From Paenibacillus piscarius (GTDB lineage Bacteria; Bacillota; Bacilli; Paenibacillales; Paenibacillaceae): a DNA stretch of 64,000 bases. This document shows positions 1-8,471 of this stretch, in pieces. The position numbers and the translations under genes were made by a program. Under the pieces are notes generated by a model, which did not search any database, was not told where the DNA came from, and saw only the letters and a list, made by a program, of their open reading frames with translations. The stretch is taken from assembly GCF_022234545.1 (NCBI RefSeq), contig NZ_JAIEUI010000009.1, positions 124,001 through 188,000 of the forward strand. The letters are read 5' to 3'. Position 1 is the stretch's first letter, and each line of letters opens with the position of its first letter.

Positions 1-2007
1 TCCGCCGGACTGGCAGCCAGCGTAACCAGCGCCGTGTATGCTACAGCGGAGCTTGTGCTCAAGAACGGAGTCCAGTCGGACTGGCAGGCGATCGGGCTGG
101 CGCAAGCAGGCTATAAGGTGCCGGCAAGCTATTTGAAGGCGCTTGAGGATAAGGTAGCTGCGGCGAAGGGTGTTTTTGGCAGAGCTACGGACTATGCGCG
201 GATTACGCTTGCTGTGAAGGCGCTGGGCGGCGACCCGGCGAATGTGGCCGGCTACAATCTGATTGAGAAGCTCTACAATAACGATGCCATTACTGGCCAG
301 ACGCTGAACAACGCCGTATATGCGCTGCTTGCGTTGGATTCAGGCAGCTACAGCATCCCGGCCACGGCGAAGTGGACACCGGCCAAGCTGCTGGCGGAGA
401 TTCTGGCGAAGCAGAACACGGACGGCGGCTTCACCCTGATTACAGGTGCGAGCGATCCCGATATGACGGCGATGGTGCTGACAGCACTGGCCGCGCATAA
501 GAATGAGCCGGCTGTGAATACGGCCGGACAACGGGCAGCGGCATGGCTGGCGAAGGCTCAGGATAAGAACGGCGGCTACGGCGACAGCAGCGAGAGTGTT
601 GCGCAGGCCATTATCGGCCTATCGTCCTTCGGGATTGATCCGGCCGGGGCAGAGTACACCAAGGGCCAGTTCAACCTGGTCAGCAAGCTGCTGAGCTTCA
701 GCGCAGCAGGCGGCGGGTTCGCCCACACCGCAGGCGGCAGCTACAATCCGCTGTCTACGGAGCAGGCACTGGAGGCACTTGCCGCTTATCAGCTGTTTGG
801 TGCTGGCGGCAAGCTTTTTGACCTGGGCAGTGCGGCTGTTAAGAATCCTCAGGTTAACGTATCGGTAACAATAGAAGGTCCTAATTCAACTCTGGCCGAG
901 GGCAGCGTATACGCCGGTAATGTGCTGAAGGCGCTGGAGAAGACGGCTGCGGCCAAGGGTGTGTCCCTGGTTAATGAGGCAGGCAATTACGTGACCGGCA
1001 TCGGCGGCGTGAACGCGGGAACCTATGGCGGTTATGACGGCTGGATGTATGTAGTGTCGCGCGGCGGAGAATGGATGTATCCGAGTGTTGGCATGGGCGA
1101 TTTTGCGTTGGAGGAGAATGACCGGGTTGTGGTCTATTATGGCGGGGATAACACGCAGGTGGTAGACGCTGTAGTTCTAACTCCTGCACAGCCGCAGCCG
1201 GGACAAGAGCTCTCCATCAAAATCACCCAAAAAACCTGGGTATGGAATCAAGCCACCTCCACCTCCGATCCGGTCAGCTCACCGGCAGCAGGAGTGCAGG
1301 TAGCCATCGGCGGCAAGTCAGTGTCCACCAATGATGCGGGTGTAGCAGTCATTGCCGGAGGCTTGCCTGCGAATAAATATACACTTACGATTACGGGCTA
1401 TCTGAAGGACAAGACCCCTGCAATCGTGCGCCACACCCTGCCGGTGACGGTAGCTTCTGCAGCAACTGACCGCCCTAAGTTCAGCGATGCGAAGTCGATC
1501 TCGCCATGGGCGCTGGAGTCGGTATACACAGCGTATGACCGTAAGCTGATGAATGGTGTGAGCGGACAAGAGCTGGTGTTTGCACCGAAGCAGAACATTA
1601 CCCGGGCGGAGCTGGCAGCGCTGCTGCTGAGACTGACCGGACAAGAGCCGGCTGCGAATACTTCTGCTCAAGCTTTCAGTGATGTGAAGCCGGATGCATG
1701 GTATTATGGAACAGTGAACAAAGCCAAGGAACTGGGCATCATCAGCGGAGTGAACGGCAAGACCTTCAAGCCGGACGGGCTGGTGACACGCCAGGATATG
1801 GCGGTAATGCTCGTTAGAGCCTTCAAGCTGGATGCTGCTGTAGGTGCGGGCAAGTTCTCCGATGAAGATAAGATCAGTGACTATGCCTTGTCTGCGGTCC
1901 GCATGGTAACCGGTCTCGGATACATGAGCGGAACCGGCGGTGCGTTTGATCCTGCGGGTACAGTAACCCGTGAGATGGCTGCTGCTGTAGCGGTGAGATT
2001 GCCGTAG
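1..2007 (+). CDS. SLH-anchored alpha/alpha-toroid + DUF4430 protein (partial, 5' end outside window)
   Basis: The reading frame is open to base 1, so the start and signal peptide lie upstream; 668 codons are visible. The N-terminal half has prenyltransferase/squalene-oxidase-type helical repeats (NTDGGF near residue 140, NGGYGDSSESVAQA near 190). A DUF4430 domain follows at about 290-390, with the typical GGYDGWMYVV segment, then a Gly/Pro-rich Ig-like linker. Three S-layer homology repeats end the protein (FSDAKSISPWALE, FSDVKPDAWYY, FSDEDKISDYAL). Toroid plus DUF4430 is the domain order of vertebrate intrinsic factor and transcobalamin. The SLH repeats would tether it to the cell wall. The DUF4430 lipoprotein and ECF transporter downstream suggest surface capture of a corrinoid or similar ligand. 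Ligand identity is inferred. Confidence 0.85.
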   Translation, partial: SAGLAASVTSAVYATAELVLKNGVQSDWQAIGLAQAGYKVPASYLKALEDKVAAAKGVFGRATDYARITLAVKALGGDPANVAGYNLIEKLYNNDAITGQTLNNAVYALLALDSGSYSIPATAKWTPAKLLAEILAKQNTDGGFTLITGASDPDMTAMVLTALAAHKNEPAVNTAGQRAAAWLAKAQDKNGGYGDSSESVAQAIIGLSSFGIDPAGAEYTKGQFNLVSKLLSFSAAGGGFAHTAGGSYNPLSTEQALEALAAYQLFGAGGKLFDLGSAAVKNPQVNVSVTIEGPNSTLAEGSVYAGNVLKALEKTAAAKGVSLVNEAGNYVTGIGGVNAGTYGGYDGWMYVVSRGGEWMYPSVGMGDFALEENDRVVVYYGGDNTQVVDAVVLTPAQPQPGQELSIKITQKTWVWNQATSTSDPVSSPAAGVQVAIGGKSVSTNDAGVAVIAGGLPANKYTLTITGYLKDKTPAIVRHTLPVTVASAATDRPKFSDAKSISPWALESVYTAYDRKLMNGVSGQELVFAPKQNITRAELAALLLRLTGQEPAANTSAQAFSDVKPDAWYYGTVNKAKELGIISGVNGKTFKPDGLVTRQDMAVMLVRAFKLDAAVGAGKFSDEDKISDYALSAVRMVTGLGYMSGTGGAFDPAGTVTREMAAAVAVRLP

Positions 2008-2074
2008 TTATGTCATAGCTGGTCAGCCGGACGGCTGGTATAGCTTGTCAAAAGATAGCATAGATTGTACGGAG

Positions 2075-2116
2075 GAACGGGGAACAGGCGGACTGCCCCC
2101 GTTCTTTTCCCTTTTT
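2075..2116 (+). terminator. Intrinsic terminator inside the uptake operon
   Basis: GAACGGGG (2075-2082) pairs with CCCCGTTC (2097-2104), followed by TTTTCCCTTTTT. It lies between the SLH protein and the lipoprotein gene. It could end the upstream transcript or act as a partial terminator that makes the abundant surface protein in excess over the transporter. Confidence 0.7.
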
Positions 2117-2134
2117 GTGGAGGTGTAGAGGACC

Positions 2135-2914
2135 ATGTTCAGACGAATCCAATCCCTGCTGCGCAGGCCAGCCGCTCCGCTGCTGCTGGCCCTGCTGCTC
2201 GCCGGCTGCGCTGCGCCGCAGCCGGAGCAGGCCGGCGGCGGCACCGCCCCGCCCGCCGCCGGGACGCCGGCCGCGCAGACGCCGCGGCCGGAAGGCACTG
2301 CCATACCCTCCGCTGCGGCGGACGGTATGGCAGCTCCCGCGCGCAGCAGCAAGCCCGCTGCTGCAACGCCCCCGGCAGCGGCGAAGCCATCGGCCGCGCC
2401 GGCCACACCTGCGCGCAGCAGCAAGCCCGCTGCTGCTGCAACGCCTCCGGCGGCGGCGAAGCCATCGGCCGCGCCGGCCACACCCGCGCGCAGCAGCAAG
2501 CCCGCTGCTGCAACGCCTCCGGCGGCGGCGAAGCCATCGGCCGCGCCGGCCGCACCCGCGCGCCAGACAGAGAACGTCACGCTCTCCATCATCGGTGACA
2601 AGGAGCATGGGGTGATTCTCGCGGCTGCGGAGTATGAGATCAAAAAGAACGAGAGTGCGCTGGAGCTGCTGAAGCGGATTACACGGGAGCAGAAGATCCA
2701 GATGGAATATCAGGGCAGCGGGACCTTTGCCTATGTGGAGGGAATCGATAACCTGTATGAATCCGATCACGGCCCCGAGAGCGGCTGGATGTACAAGGTG
2801 AACGGAGAATTTCCGAACAAAGCGGCAGGCAGCTGGACTCTTCAGCCCGGAGACACGGTGGAATGGCTGTATACGCTGGATCTTGGCAAGGACCTGGGAG
2901 CCAAAGCGCCATGA
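2135..2914 (+). CDS. DUF4430 lipoprotein
   Basis: 259 residues. The N-terminus has a twin-Arg/hydrophobic signal ending in a lipobox (LLAGC, Cys about 25), so this is a membrane-anchored lipoprotein. A long Ala/Pro/Ser/Lys spacer (about 30-145) contains a threefold in-frame repeat. The C-terminal 110 residues are a DUF4430 (transcobalamin C-domain-like) domain with GPESGWMYKVNGEFPN. GAGGTG lies upstream of ATG 2135. It overlaps the next gene by ATGA. As the membrane-proximal partner of the SLH protein, it may relay ligand to the ECF transporter. The binding role is inferred. Confidence 0.88.
   Translation: MFRRIQSLLRRPAAPLLLALLLAGCAAPQPEQAGGGTAPPAAGTPAAQTPRPEGTAIPSAAADGMAAPARSSKPAAATPPAAAKPSAAPATPARSSKPAAAATPPAAAKPSAAPATPARSSKPAAATPPAAAKPSAAPAAPARQTENVTLSIIGDKEHGVILAAAEYEIKKNESALELLKRITREQKIQMEYQGSGTFAYVEGIDNLYESDHGPESGWMYKVNGEFPNKAAGSWTLQPGDTVEWLYTLDLGKDLGAKAP
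2336..2554 (+). repeat. In-frame tandem repeat (72/75/72 bp) in lipoprotein spacer
   Basis: Three near-identical units at 2336-2407, 2408-2482 and 2483-2554, each encoding PARSSKPAAATPPAAAKPSA plus APAT or a close variant; the middle unit has one extra Ala codon. All units keep frame, so copy-number change would lengthen or shorten the stalk without breaking the gene. Confidence 0.9.
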
Positions 2915-3855
2915 ACAGCGGCTTCCGGTCCATGCACCCGGTAGTGGCCCTGCTGTATTATGCAGGGCTGCTGCTGTTCGCGCTGCTGATCTTTCACCCG
3001 CTGTTCCTGGTGACTGAGATAGCCGGACTGCTGGTGCTCCTGCTGCTGCAAGGCCAGGGGAGGCTGCTCCTGCGCAGTCTGCCGTTCATACTGCTGATGG
3101 CCGCTTCCGTGGCGCTGCTTAACCCGCTGTTCTCGCACAGGGGAGCACATATCCTGTTCTACTGGCTGGACCAGCCGATTACCTTAGAGGCTGTGTTGTA
3201 TGGACTGATGATGATGACCGTGCTGCTGACGGTCTTCCTCTGGTTCATCTCCTACCAATATATGGTAACCACAGATAAGTTCATGTATCTCTTCGCATCG
3301 GCCGCGCCCAGAACGGCCCTGCTGACGCTGATGACCCTCCGGTTCGTTCCCTTGTTCCGGCGGCGGCTGCAGCAGATTACCCTGATTCAGCGTCTGCGCG
3401 GAGTAGACACCCGGACAGGAAGCCTCAGGAAGCGGATGAGGGATGGAATGACCCTGCTGAAGATTCTGCTCACCTGGTCGCTGGAAGAAGCGCTACAGAC
3501 AGGAGACTCGATGACCGCCCGTGGCTATGGAATTGCCAGGCGGAGCAACTATAGTATATATAAAGCAGACTTCCAGGATAAGCTGGTCCTGGTGCTGCTG
3601 GCGGCCAGCGGCGCTGTTACACTGCTCTTCTGGCTCCAGGGGGCGGGCCGTCTGGAAATCTACCCGCGCATGAGACCCATGGAGTTCGGCTGGACAGAGG
3701 CTGTGATGTACGGCAGCTTCTGCCTGTTCGTACTGCTGCCTGCGGCACTGGAAGGAAAGGAGAAATGGTTATGGAGATCCTCAGAGCGGAGAACTTATCC
3801 TTCCGCTATCCGGAAGCAGACCGGGACTCGCTTCATGAGCTCTCGTTCACAATAG
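2911..3855 (+). CDS. ECF transporter T component (EcfT/CbiQ family)
   Basis: 314 residues from ATG 2911, which overlaps the lipoprotein stop as ATGA; an earlier in-frame ATG would lie deep in the upstream gene. Several hydrophobic helices occupy residues 10-120 and 220-290. The cytoplasmic coupling region carries the family pattern (LRGVDTRTGS, then MTARGYGIARR with the Ala-Arg-Gly motif). EcfT couples ATP hydrolysis to substrate-component toppling in the membrane. The last 85 nucleotides overlap the ATPase gene, an unusually long overlap that leaves the C-terminal tail (after about residue 286) hydrophilic and probably unconserved. Confidence 0.9.
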   Translation: MNSGFRSMHPVVALLYYAGLLLFALLIFHPLFLVTEIAGLLVLLLLQGQGRLLLRSLPFILLMAASVALLNPLFSHRGAHILFYWLDQPITLEAVLYGLMMMTVLLTVFLWFISYQYMVTTDKFMYLFASAAPRTALLTLMTLRFVPLFRRRLQQITLIQRLRGVDTRTGSLRKRMRDGMTLLKILLTWSLEEALQTGDSMTARGYGIARRSNYSIYKADFQDKLVLVLLAASGAVTLLFWLQGAGRLEIYPRMRPMEFGWTEAVMYGSFCLFVLLPAALEGKEKWLWRSSERRTYPSAIRKQTGTRFMSSRSQ

Positions 3856-5501
3856 AAGAGGGCGAATTCGTAGTGCTGTGCGGCCCTTCCGGCAGCGGCA
3901 AAACCACTCTGCTCCGCCATCTGAAGCGTGAGCTGGCTCCGGTAGGTGCGCTCAGCGGAAGCTTGACCTACAGGGGCCAGCCGCTCGGTGAGCTTCCGGC
4001 CGCTGTGGCGGCCGGGGAGATCGGTATGGTCTTCCAGCATCCGGACGCGCAGATTGTGATGGATACCGTCTGGCATGAGCTGGCCTTCTCGATGGAGAAC
4101 CTGGGGATGCCGCCTGCGGTGATGCGGACCCGGCTGGCCGAGATCTGCGGCTGGTTCGGGCTGGAGCCGCTGCTGTACCAGCCGGTGCATGAGCTGTCCG
4201 GCGGACAGAAGCAGCTCCTGAATCTGGCCTCGGTGCTGCTGCTTCAGCCCCGGGTGCTGCTCCTGGACGAGCCGACCTCGCAGCTTGATCCGGTGGCAGC
4301 ACGGGAATTCATTACGGCGCTCCAGCGGCTGAACGAGGAGATGTCGGTCACGGTAATGATCAGCGAGCACCGGCTGGAGGAGGTGCTGCCGCTGGCGGAC
4401 CGGGTGCTGATGCTGGAGGGCGGCGTGCTTCAGGCCGATGCCGATCCCCGCACCTTTGCCGGGTCAGCTGGCGGAGAATTTGCTGCGGTACAGGATTACC
4501 TTCCGGCAGCGGCGCGTCTATATCTGTCGCTGGCACCCGAAGCGGCGTCTGCCGCATCCGGGACGATCCCGCTGACCGTACGCGAGGGCAGACGCTGGCT
4601 GCATTCACTGGCGGAGGGGACAGACGCTGCCGTCTCCGGCGATGAGACCGGGCTTCTGTTCGCAGAGCGGGCCGCTCCCCATGTACGCCGCCAATCCCGC
4701 CAGGAATCGGCCCCAGCCTCTGCTGCTGCCGCTCCTGCCAGCGCCCTGCTCACCTGCCGCGAGCTCACCTTCCGCTATGCGAAGGAGGAGCGGGAGGTGC
4801 TGAAGAAGCTCTCGCTGACGCTTCAGCAGGGCGAGTTCCTGGCGGTCATGGGCGGCAATGGCGCAGGCAAGTCGACACTGCTGCATGTGCTCAGCGGGCT
4901 GCTGAAGCCGCAGCGCGGCAAGGTGGAGCTGGCCAAGGGCATGAAGACAGCCCTGCTGGCCCAGAATCCGCTGCTCTATTTCAGCCACGATACAGTGGCT
5001 GAGGAATTGCAGCATATGGCCGGCTATGCCGGGCTGACGCCCGGAGAAGCAGAACGCGAGATTGGGGCGCTGCTGGATGTATTCCGGCTCCGGGAGGTGC
5101 TGGATAGCCATCCGCATGACTTAAGCGGGGGACAGCAGCAGCAGGCGGCCCTGGCCATGATGATGCTGCTGAAGCCGGATATTCTGCTGCTGGATGAGCC
5201 GACCAAAGGCCTTGATCCGGCAGCCAAGGACAGGCTGGCTGCACTGCTTCAGGAGCTTCGGCGGCAAGGGGCAAGCATTCTGCTCGTTACGCATGATGTG
5301 GAGTTTGCCGCCAGACATGTGACCCGCTGCGCCCTGCTGTTTGACGGGGGCATTACGGCGGAAGGAGCGCCCGAAGGATTCTTCAGCAGCAACTATTTCT
5401 ATACTACGGCCGTGAACCGGATGGTGCGGGACCGGCTGCCGCAGGCATTGACGACAGAGGATGTGATGAAGGCATGGCCCGCTTCCGCTTACCGCTCCTG
5501 A
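3771..5501 (+). CDS. ECF transporter fused double ATPase (EcfA-EcfA')
   Basis: 576 residues holding two complete ABC ATPase domains. Domain 1: Walker A GPSGSGKTT (about 38-46), Q-loop FQHPDAQ, signature LSGGQKQ, Walker B LLLDEPTSQLDP. Domain 2 starts near residue 325: GGNGAGKST, LSGGQQQQ, LLLDEPTKGLDP. ATG 3771 is preferred over ATG 3765 because AAAGGAGA (3756-3763) is correctly spaced only for 3771. Both sites look catalytically intact. EcfA and EcfA' are usually separate genes; here they are fused, with an Ala-rich linker at about 305-325. It powers the EcfT/EcfS module encoded on either side. Confidence 0.93.
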   Translation: MEILRAENLSFRYPEADRDSLHELSFTIEEGEFVVLCGPSGSGKTTLLRHLKRELAPVGALSGSLTYRGQPLGELPAAVAAGEIGMVFQHPDAQIVMDTVWHELAFSMENLGMPPAVMRTRLAEICGWFGLEPLLYQPVHELSGGQKQLLNLASVLLLQPRVLLLDEPTSQLDPVAAREFITALQRLNEEMSVTVMISEHRLEEVLPLADRVLMLEGGVLQADADPRTFAGSAGGEFAAVQDYLPAAARLYLSLAPEAASAASGTIPLTVREGRRWLHSLAEGTDAAVSGDETGLLFAERAAPHVRRQSRQESAPASAAAAPASALLTCRELTFRYAKEEREVLKKLSLTLQQGEFLAVMGGNGAGKSTLLHVLSGLLKPQRGKVELAKGMKTALLAQNPLLYFSHDTVAEELQHMAGYAGLTPGEAEREIGALLDVFRLREVLDSHPHDLSGGQQQQAALAMMMLLKPDILLLDEPTKGLDPAAKDRLAALLQELRRQGASILLVTHDVEFAARHVTRCALLFDGGITAEGAPEGFFSSNYFYTTAVNRMVRDRLPQALTTEDVMKAWPASAYRS

Positions 5502-6160
5502 CCGCTCTGGGCTTATGCATAGTGGCTCTGGCGCTTGCTTCAGCTTATATGGAGCGCCATTATGTGCTGCTGAGCGGGGTGCTGCTGCTGGCCGCACTGC
5601 TGCCGCTGCTGATCCGTCTGGAGCGCCGGCCGCTCCAGTCCCGGGAGCTGGTGCTGCTCGCCGTTTTGTCAGCCGTCGCTGCCGTCAGCCGGATTCCGTT
5701 CGCTGCGCTGCCGGGGGTGAAGCCTGTCTCGGCAGTGGTGATTCTCTCCGCATATGTCTTCGGTGCAGAGGCGGGCTTCGTCATCGGCGCGGTAGCCGCA
5801 CTGGTCTCCAATATCTACTTCGGACAGGGCCCGTGGACACCGTGGCAGATGTTCGCCTGGGGCATGACCGGACTTACTGCCGGCTGGCTGCGGAACAGCT
5901 GGTGGCTGCAGAGGCGGACCGGACTGCTGGCCTTCGGCTTCATTTGGGGCTTTCTGTTTGGCTGGATTATGAATATCTGGGTTCTGCTCAGTCTGCCGGA
6001 TGCCCTCAGCTGGAAGCTGGTTGCCGTTACGTTTGCGGCGAGCTTCTATTTCGACCTGGCCCATGCCTTATCCAATGTGTTCTTCCTGGCTGTTCTAGCC
6101 GGGGGATGGACCAAGGTGCTGCAGCGGTTCCGCAAGAAATATGGGCTCCTTCAGGAATAA
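5474..6160 (+). CDS. ECF transporter S component, candidate cobalamin type
   Basis: 228 residues with about six transmembrane helices. It overlaps the ATPase gene by 28 nucleotides. The central region contains GVKPVSAVVILSAYVFGAEA and the motif GQGPWTPWQM, which I associate with S components annotated for cobalamin or related compounds. S components sit in the membrane, bind the vitamin and dock on EcfT. The neighbourhood of two DUF4430 proteins favours a corrinoid substrate. Another vitamin or metal chelate cannot be excluded from sequence alone. Confidence 0.82.
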   Translation: MARFRLPLLTALGLCIVALALASAYMERHYVLLSGVLLLAALLPLLIRLERRPLQSRELVLLAVLSAVAAVSRIPFAALPGVKPVSAVVILSAYVFGAEAGFVIGAVAALVSNIYFGQGPWTPWQMFAWGMTGLTAGWLRNSWWLQRRTGLLAFGFIWGFLFGWIMNIWVLLSLPDALSWKLVAVTFAASFYFDLAHALSNVFFLAVLAGGWTKVLQRFRKKYGLLQE

Positions 6161-6247
6161 TCGGCGTGCAGCTGCCGGCTTGAGTACCTGGCGTAAGGGC
6201 GCAGATACGGTGGTTCCCCTTTTTTCGACAAAATTTGCAATCGGCCA

Positions 6248-6275
6248 TCAACAATCTGAGCTCATTCTCCGATAA
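6248..6275 (+). promoter_or_regulatory. Sigma-D-like promoter of chemoreceptor gene
   Basis: TCAA (6248-6251), a 16-nt spacer and TCCGATAA (6268-6275) resemble the motility sigma factor consensus TAAA-N15-GCCGATAT. It sits 37 bp before the chemoreceptor start, which is the expected regulon for sigma-D. Confidence 0.5.
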
Positions 6276-6312
6276 CTAAGTTAGCATGATACCAAGAAGG
6301 CGGGATTACAGA

Positions 6313-8022
6313 ATGAGACATCTGAAGATCAAGCATAAGATGATTGTATTGATAACGGTAATGATTGTCCTGCTGATTGGCATCGGGGCCACCGGCATGC
6401 TGACCACCACCCGGATGGCGGAGCGGTCCGAGGAGACCTATCAGCAGAATCTGCAGCCCATATATTACATTACCGAGATTCGCGGGAATAACCGGGCGAT
6501 TGAGTCGTTTCTGCTGGAGGCGCTGATTAACCCGAATGCGGCGAAGCGCCTGGAGCTCAAGACAGAGATTCAGAAGAATATCAAGACGAATAACGAACTG
6601 ATGGCCGGGCTGAAGACGATTGATTTCAACAATGAGAAGATTGCCAATTACGTGAACGAGTATGTATTGCTGCTCCCCGATTACCGCTCCCAGCGCGATA
6701 ATATTATTCATCTGGCGGACAACAATCTGCGGGAGGAAGGGTATCAGGTGTTTACCGGCCCGGCCTTTAATGAGCTGCGCGGCAAAATGGTCCGCCTGCT
6801 CGAAGACACCGCAGCGCTCTTCACCGAGGAAGCGGCAGCCCATAACACCCAGACGGCGAAGAGTGCCAGAAGCTCTGTTGCATTAAGCGGCTTGCTGATT
6901 GCGGTGGCTCTGGTTCTAAGTGTGGTCCTCGGTACGCTGATCACAAGGCTGATTACGAAGCCGCTTAAGGAATTGCAGGGGCTGATGAAGCGGGCGGAAG
7001 CAGGGGATCTGACGGCCGCTGCCGCTTACCGGTCCAGGGATGAGATCGGAGAGATTAATACCTCGTTCAACACGATGCTGGACGGGCTCAAACATATGAT
7101 GCGCGGGGTATCAGAGAGTGCGGAGATTCTGTCGGCCTCCTCCCAGCAGATGAGTGCGAGCGCCGATCAGACGGCCCATGCCTCGCAGATGATCGCCGAG
7201 ACCTCCGGCGAGATTGCTGCCGGCTTCGAGGTTCAGGCAGAGAGCATTGCGCTCACGGCCCAGTCAGTCCGGACGATGAGCTATGATATTGCCGAAGCCC
7301 GGCACAGCAGCAATGAGATGAGCAGCCTGATGGAACAGGCGGCCTTATCTGCGGACCGCGGCGTGGAAGCGGTGGAGCAGATCCTGGCACAGATGCGGGA
7401 GATTGACTCGAGCGTCTCGGCAGGTCGGGGGATCGTCGGCAATCTGGGCGGCCTGTCTGAGGAGATCAACACGATCATCACGACCATTAATGAAATTGCC
7501 ACACAGACCAATCTGCTGTCGCTGAATGCGTCCATTGAAGCAGCCCGGGCGGGGGAGCACGGACGCGGCTTCGCCGTGGTTGCCGGTGAGATCCGCCAGC
7601 TGGCCGAGGCTACCGGCAGGAGCTCGCTGCAGATCACGGAGATCATTAACCACATCCGGCAGCAGACGAACAGCGCCGTGGAGGCCATGGAGCAGGGCTC
7701 CGGTATCGTCTCCGATGGTGTAGCGCAGAGCGAGGTGGTGTCGGCGGCCTTTACGGCAATTCAGTCCTCCATACAGGCCGCCAGCGAGCAGACCGAGCAG
7801 ATCTCGGTGGTGATCGCTCATGTCGCGCAGGAGTCGGAGGGCGTCGCCAAGTCGATGACCCAGGTGAATGAAATATCGCGCAAGGGGGCCGAAGACGTTC
7901 AGGGCACCAGTGAAGCAAGCAGAGAGCAGCTCACCGCGATGGGCGAGATGTCCTCCTCTGCCCAATACCTGGCCACCCTGGCCGAGGATCTGCAGAAGCA
8001 TCTGGCCCGGTTCCGGTTATAA
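6313..8022 (+). CDS. Methyl-accepting chemotaxis protein
   Basis: 569 residues. TM helix at about 9-33, a four-helix-type extracellular sensor (35-190), a second TM at about 195-215, then HAMP (TKPLKELQGLMKRAEAGDL). The long cytoplasmic coiled coil contains the conserved hairpin with TNLLSLNASIEAARAGEHG near residue 400, which contacts CheA/CheW. ATG 6313 is chosen over ATG 6286 because AAGAAGGCGG (6293-6302) lies between them and spaces correctly only for 6313. The ligand is unknown. No other chemotaxis gene is near, as usual for dispersed receptors. Confidence 0.93.
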   Translation: MRHLKIKHKMIVLITVMIVLLIGIGATGMLTTTRMAERSEETYQQNLQPIYYITEIRGNNRAIESFLLEALINPNAAKRLELKTEIQKNIKTNNELMAGLKTIDFNNEKIANYVNEYVLLLPDYRSQRDNIIHLADNNLREEGYQVFTGPAFNELRGKMVRLLEDTAALFTEEAAAHNTQTAKSARSSVALSGLLIAVALVLSVVLGTLITRLITKPLKELQGLMKRAEAGDLTAAAAYRSRDEIGEINTSFNTMLDGLKHMMRGVSESAEILSASSQQMSASADQTAHASQMIAETSGEIAAGFEVQAESIALTAQSVRTMSYDIAEARHSSNEMSSLMEQAALSADRGVEAVEQILAQMREIDSSVSAGRGIVGNLGGLSEEINTIITTINEIATQTNLLSLNASIEAARAGEHGRGFAVVAGEIRQLAEATGRSSLQITEIINHIRQQTNSAVEAMEQGSGIVSDGVAQSEVVSAAFTAIQSSIQAASEQTEQISVVIAHVAQESEGVAKSMTQVNEISRKGAEDVQGTSEASREQLTAMGEMSSSAQYLATLAEDLQKHLARFRL

Positions 8023-8063
8023 CAAGCATCGGCAAGCCAGATCAGGCCCGGGAGCCGCATTTG

Positions 8064-8095
8064 CCCGGCTTAACTTCGGTTATGCCGGCTTTTTG
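8064..8095 (+). terminator. Intrinsic terminator after chemoreceptor
   Basis: CCGGC (8065-8069) and GCCGG (8084-8088) can pair around a loop, followed by CTTTTT. The stem is short, so the call is moderate. Confidence 0.5.
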
Positions 8096-8471
8096 CCGTT
8101 ATGAGGGATAGGCCCGCAGTGAGAACGGAAGAAACCGCGAAATTAGGATGCGTTTATCTAATGATTTGCCGGCGGAGGAGTACAGGGGAACAATAAGCCA
8201 GTAATAGCAGTAGTGCGGCGTCAATAAGATACGGTGAGTTACCGCAACTAATACCACCCGCTCAGCGTCTATAATGTTGCCTGAGGGCAAAATAGAGTAT
8301 TTAGTATTGCGGGAATTGGTCCTGAAGCAACAGTATTTAGAAGACTGCCCGGCAAATACTCTAACGGTAACATTTAAAAATCTCCAGGCAACACCCAAGC
8401 AACCGACCGGTACTCTGACAATCTTTCTTATCTTGCTCACAACACTCATTCCAAGGAGGCGGTTTCTAATC
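8096..8471 (+). other. Long non-coding leader before lipoprotein gene
   Basis: About 375 bp with no convincing gene; the open frames on either strand here lack ribosome sites and family resemblance. It contains a small hairpin (GCC-TGAG-GGC near 8278) and two copies of AGTATTTAG around 8297 and 8333, followed by the complement AAATACT at 8357. I could not match it to a known riboswitch. Confidence 0.35.

Noticed and set aside
2023..2770. Several long overlapping open frames on both strands inside the lipoprotein gene
   Set aside because: They come from the GC-rich Ala/Pro repeat. Only the frame with lipobox and DUF4430 domain makes sense.
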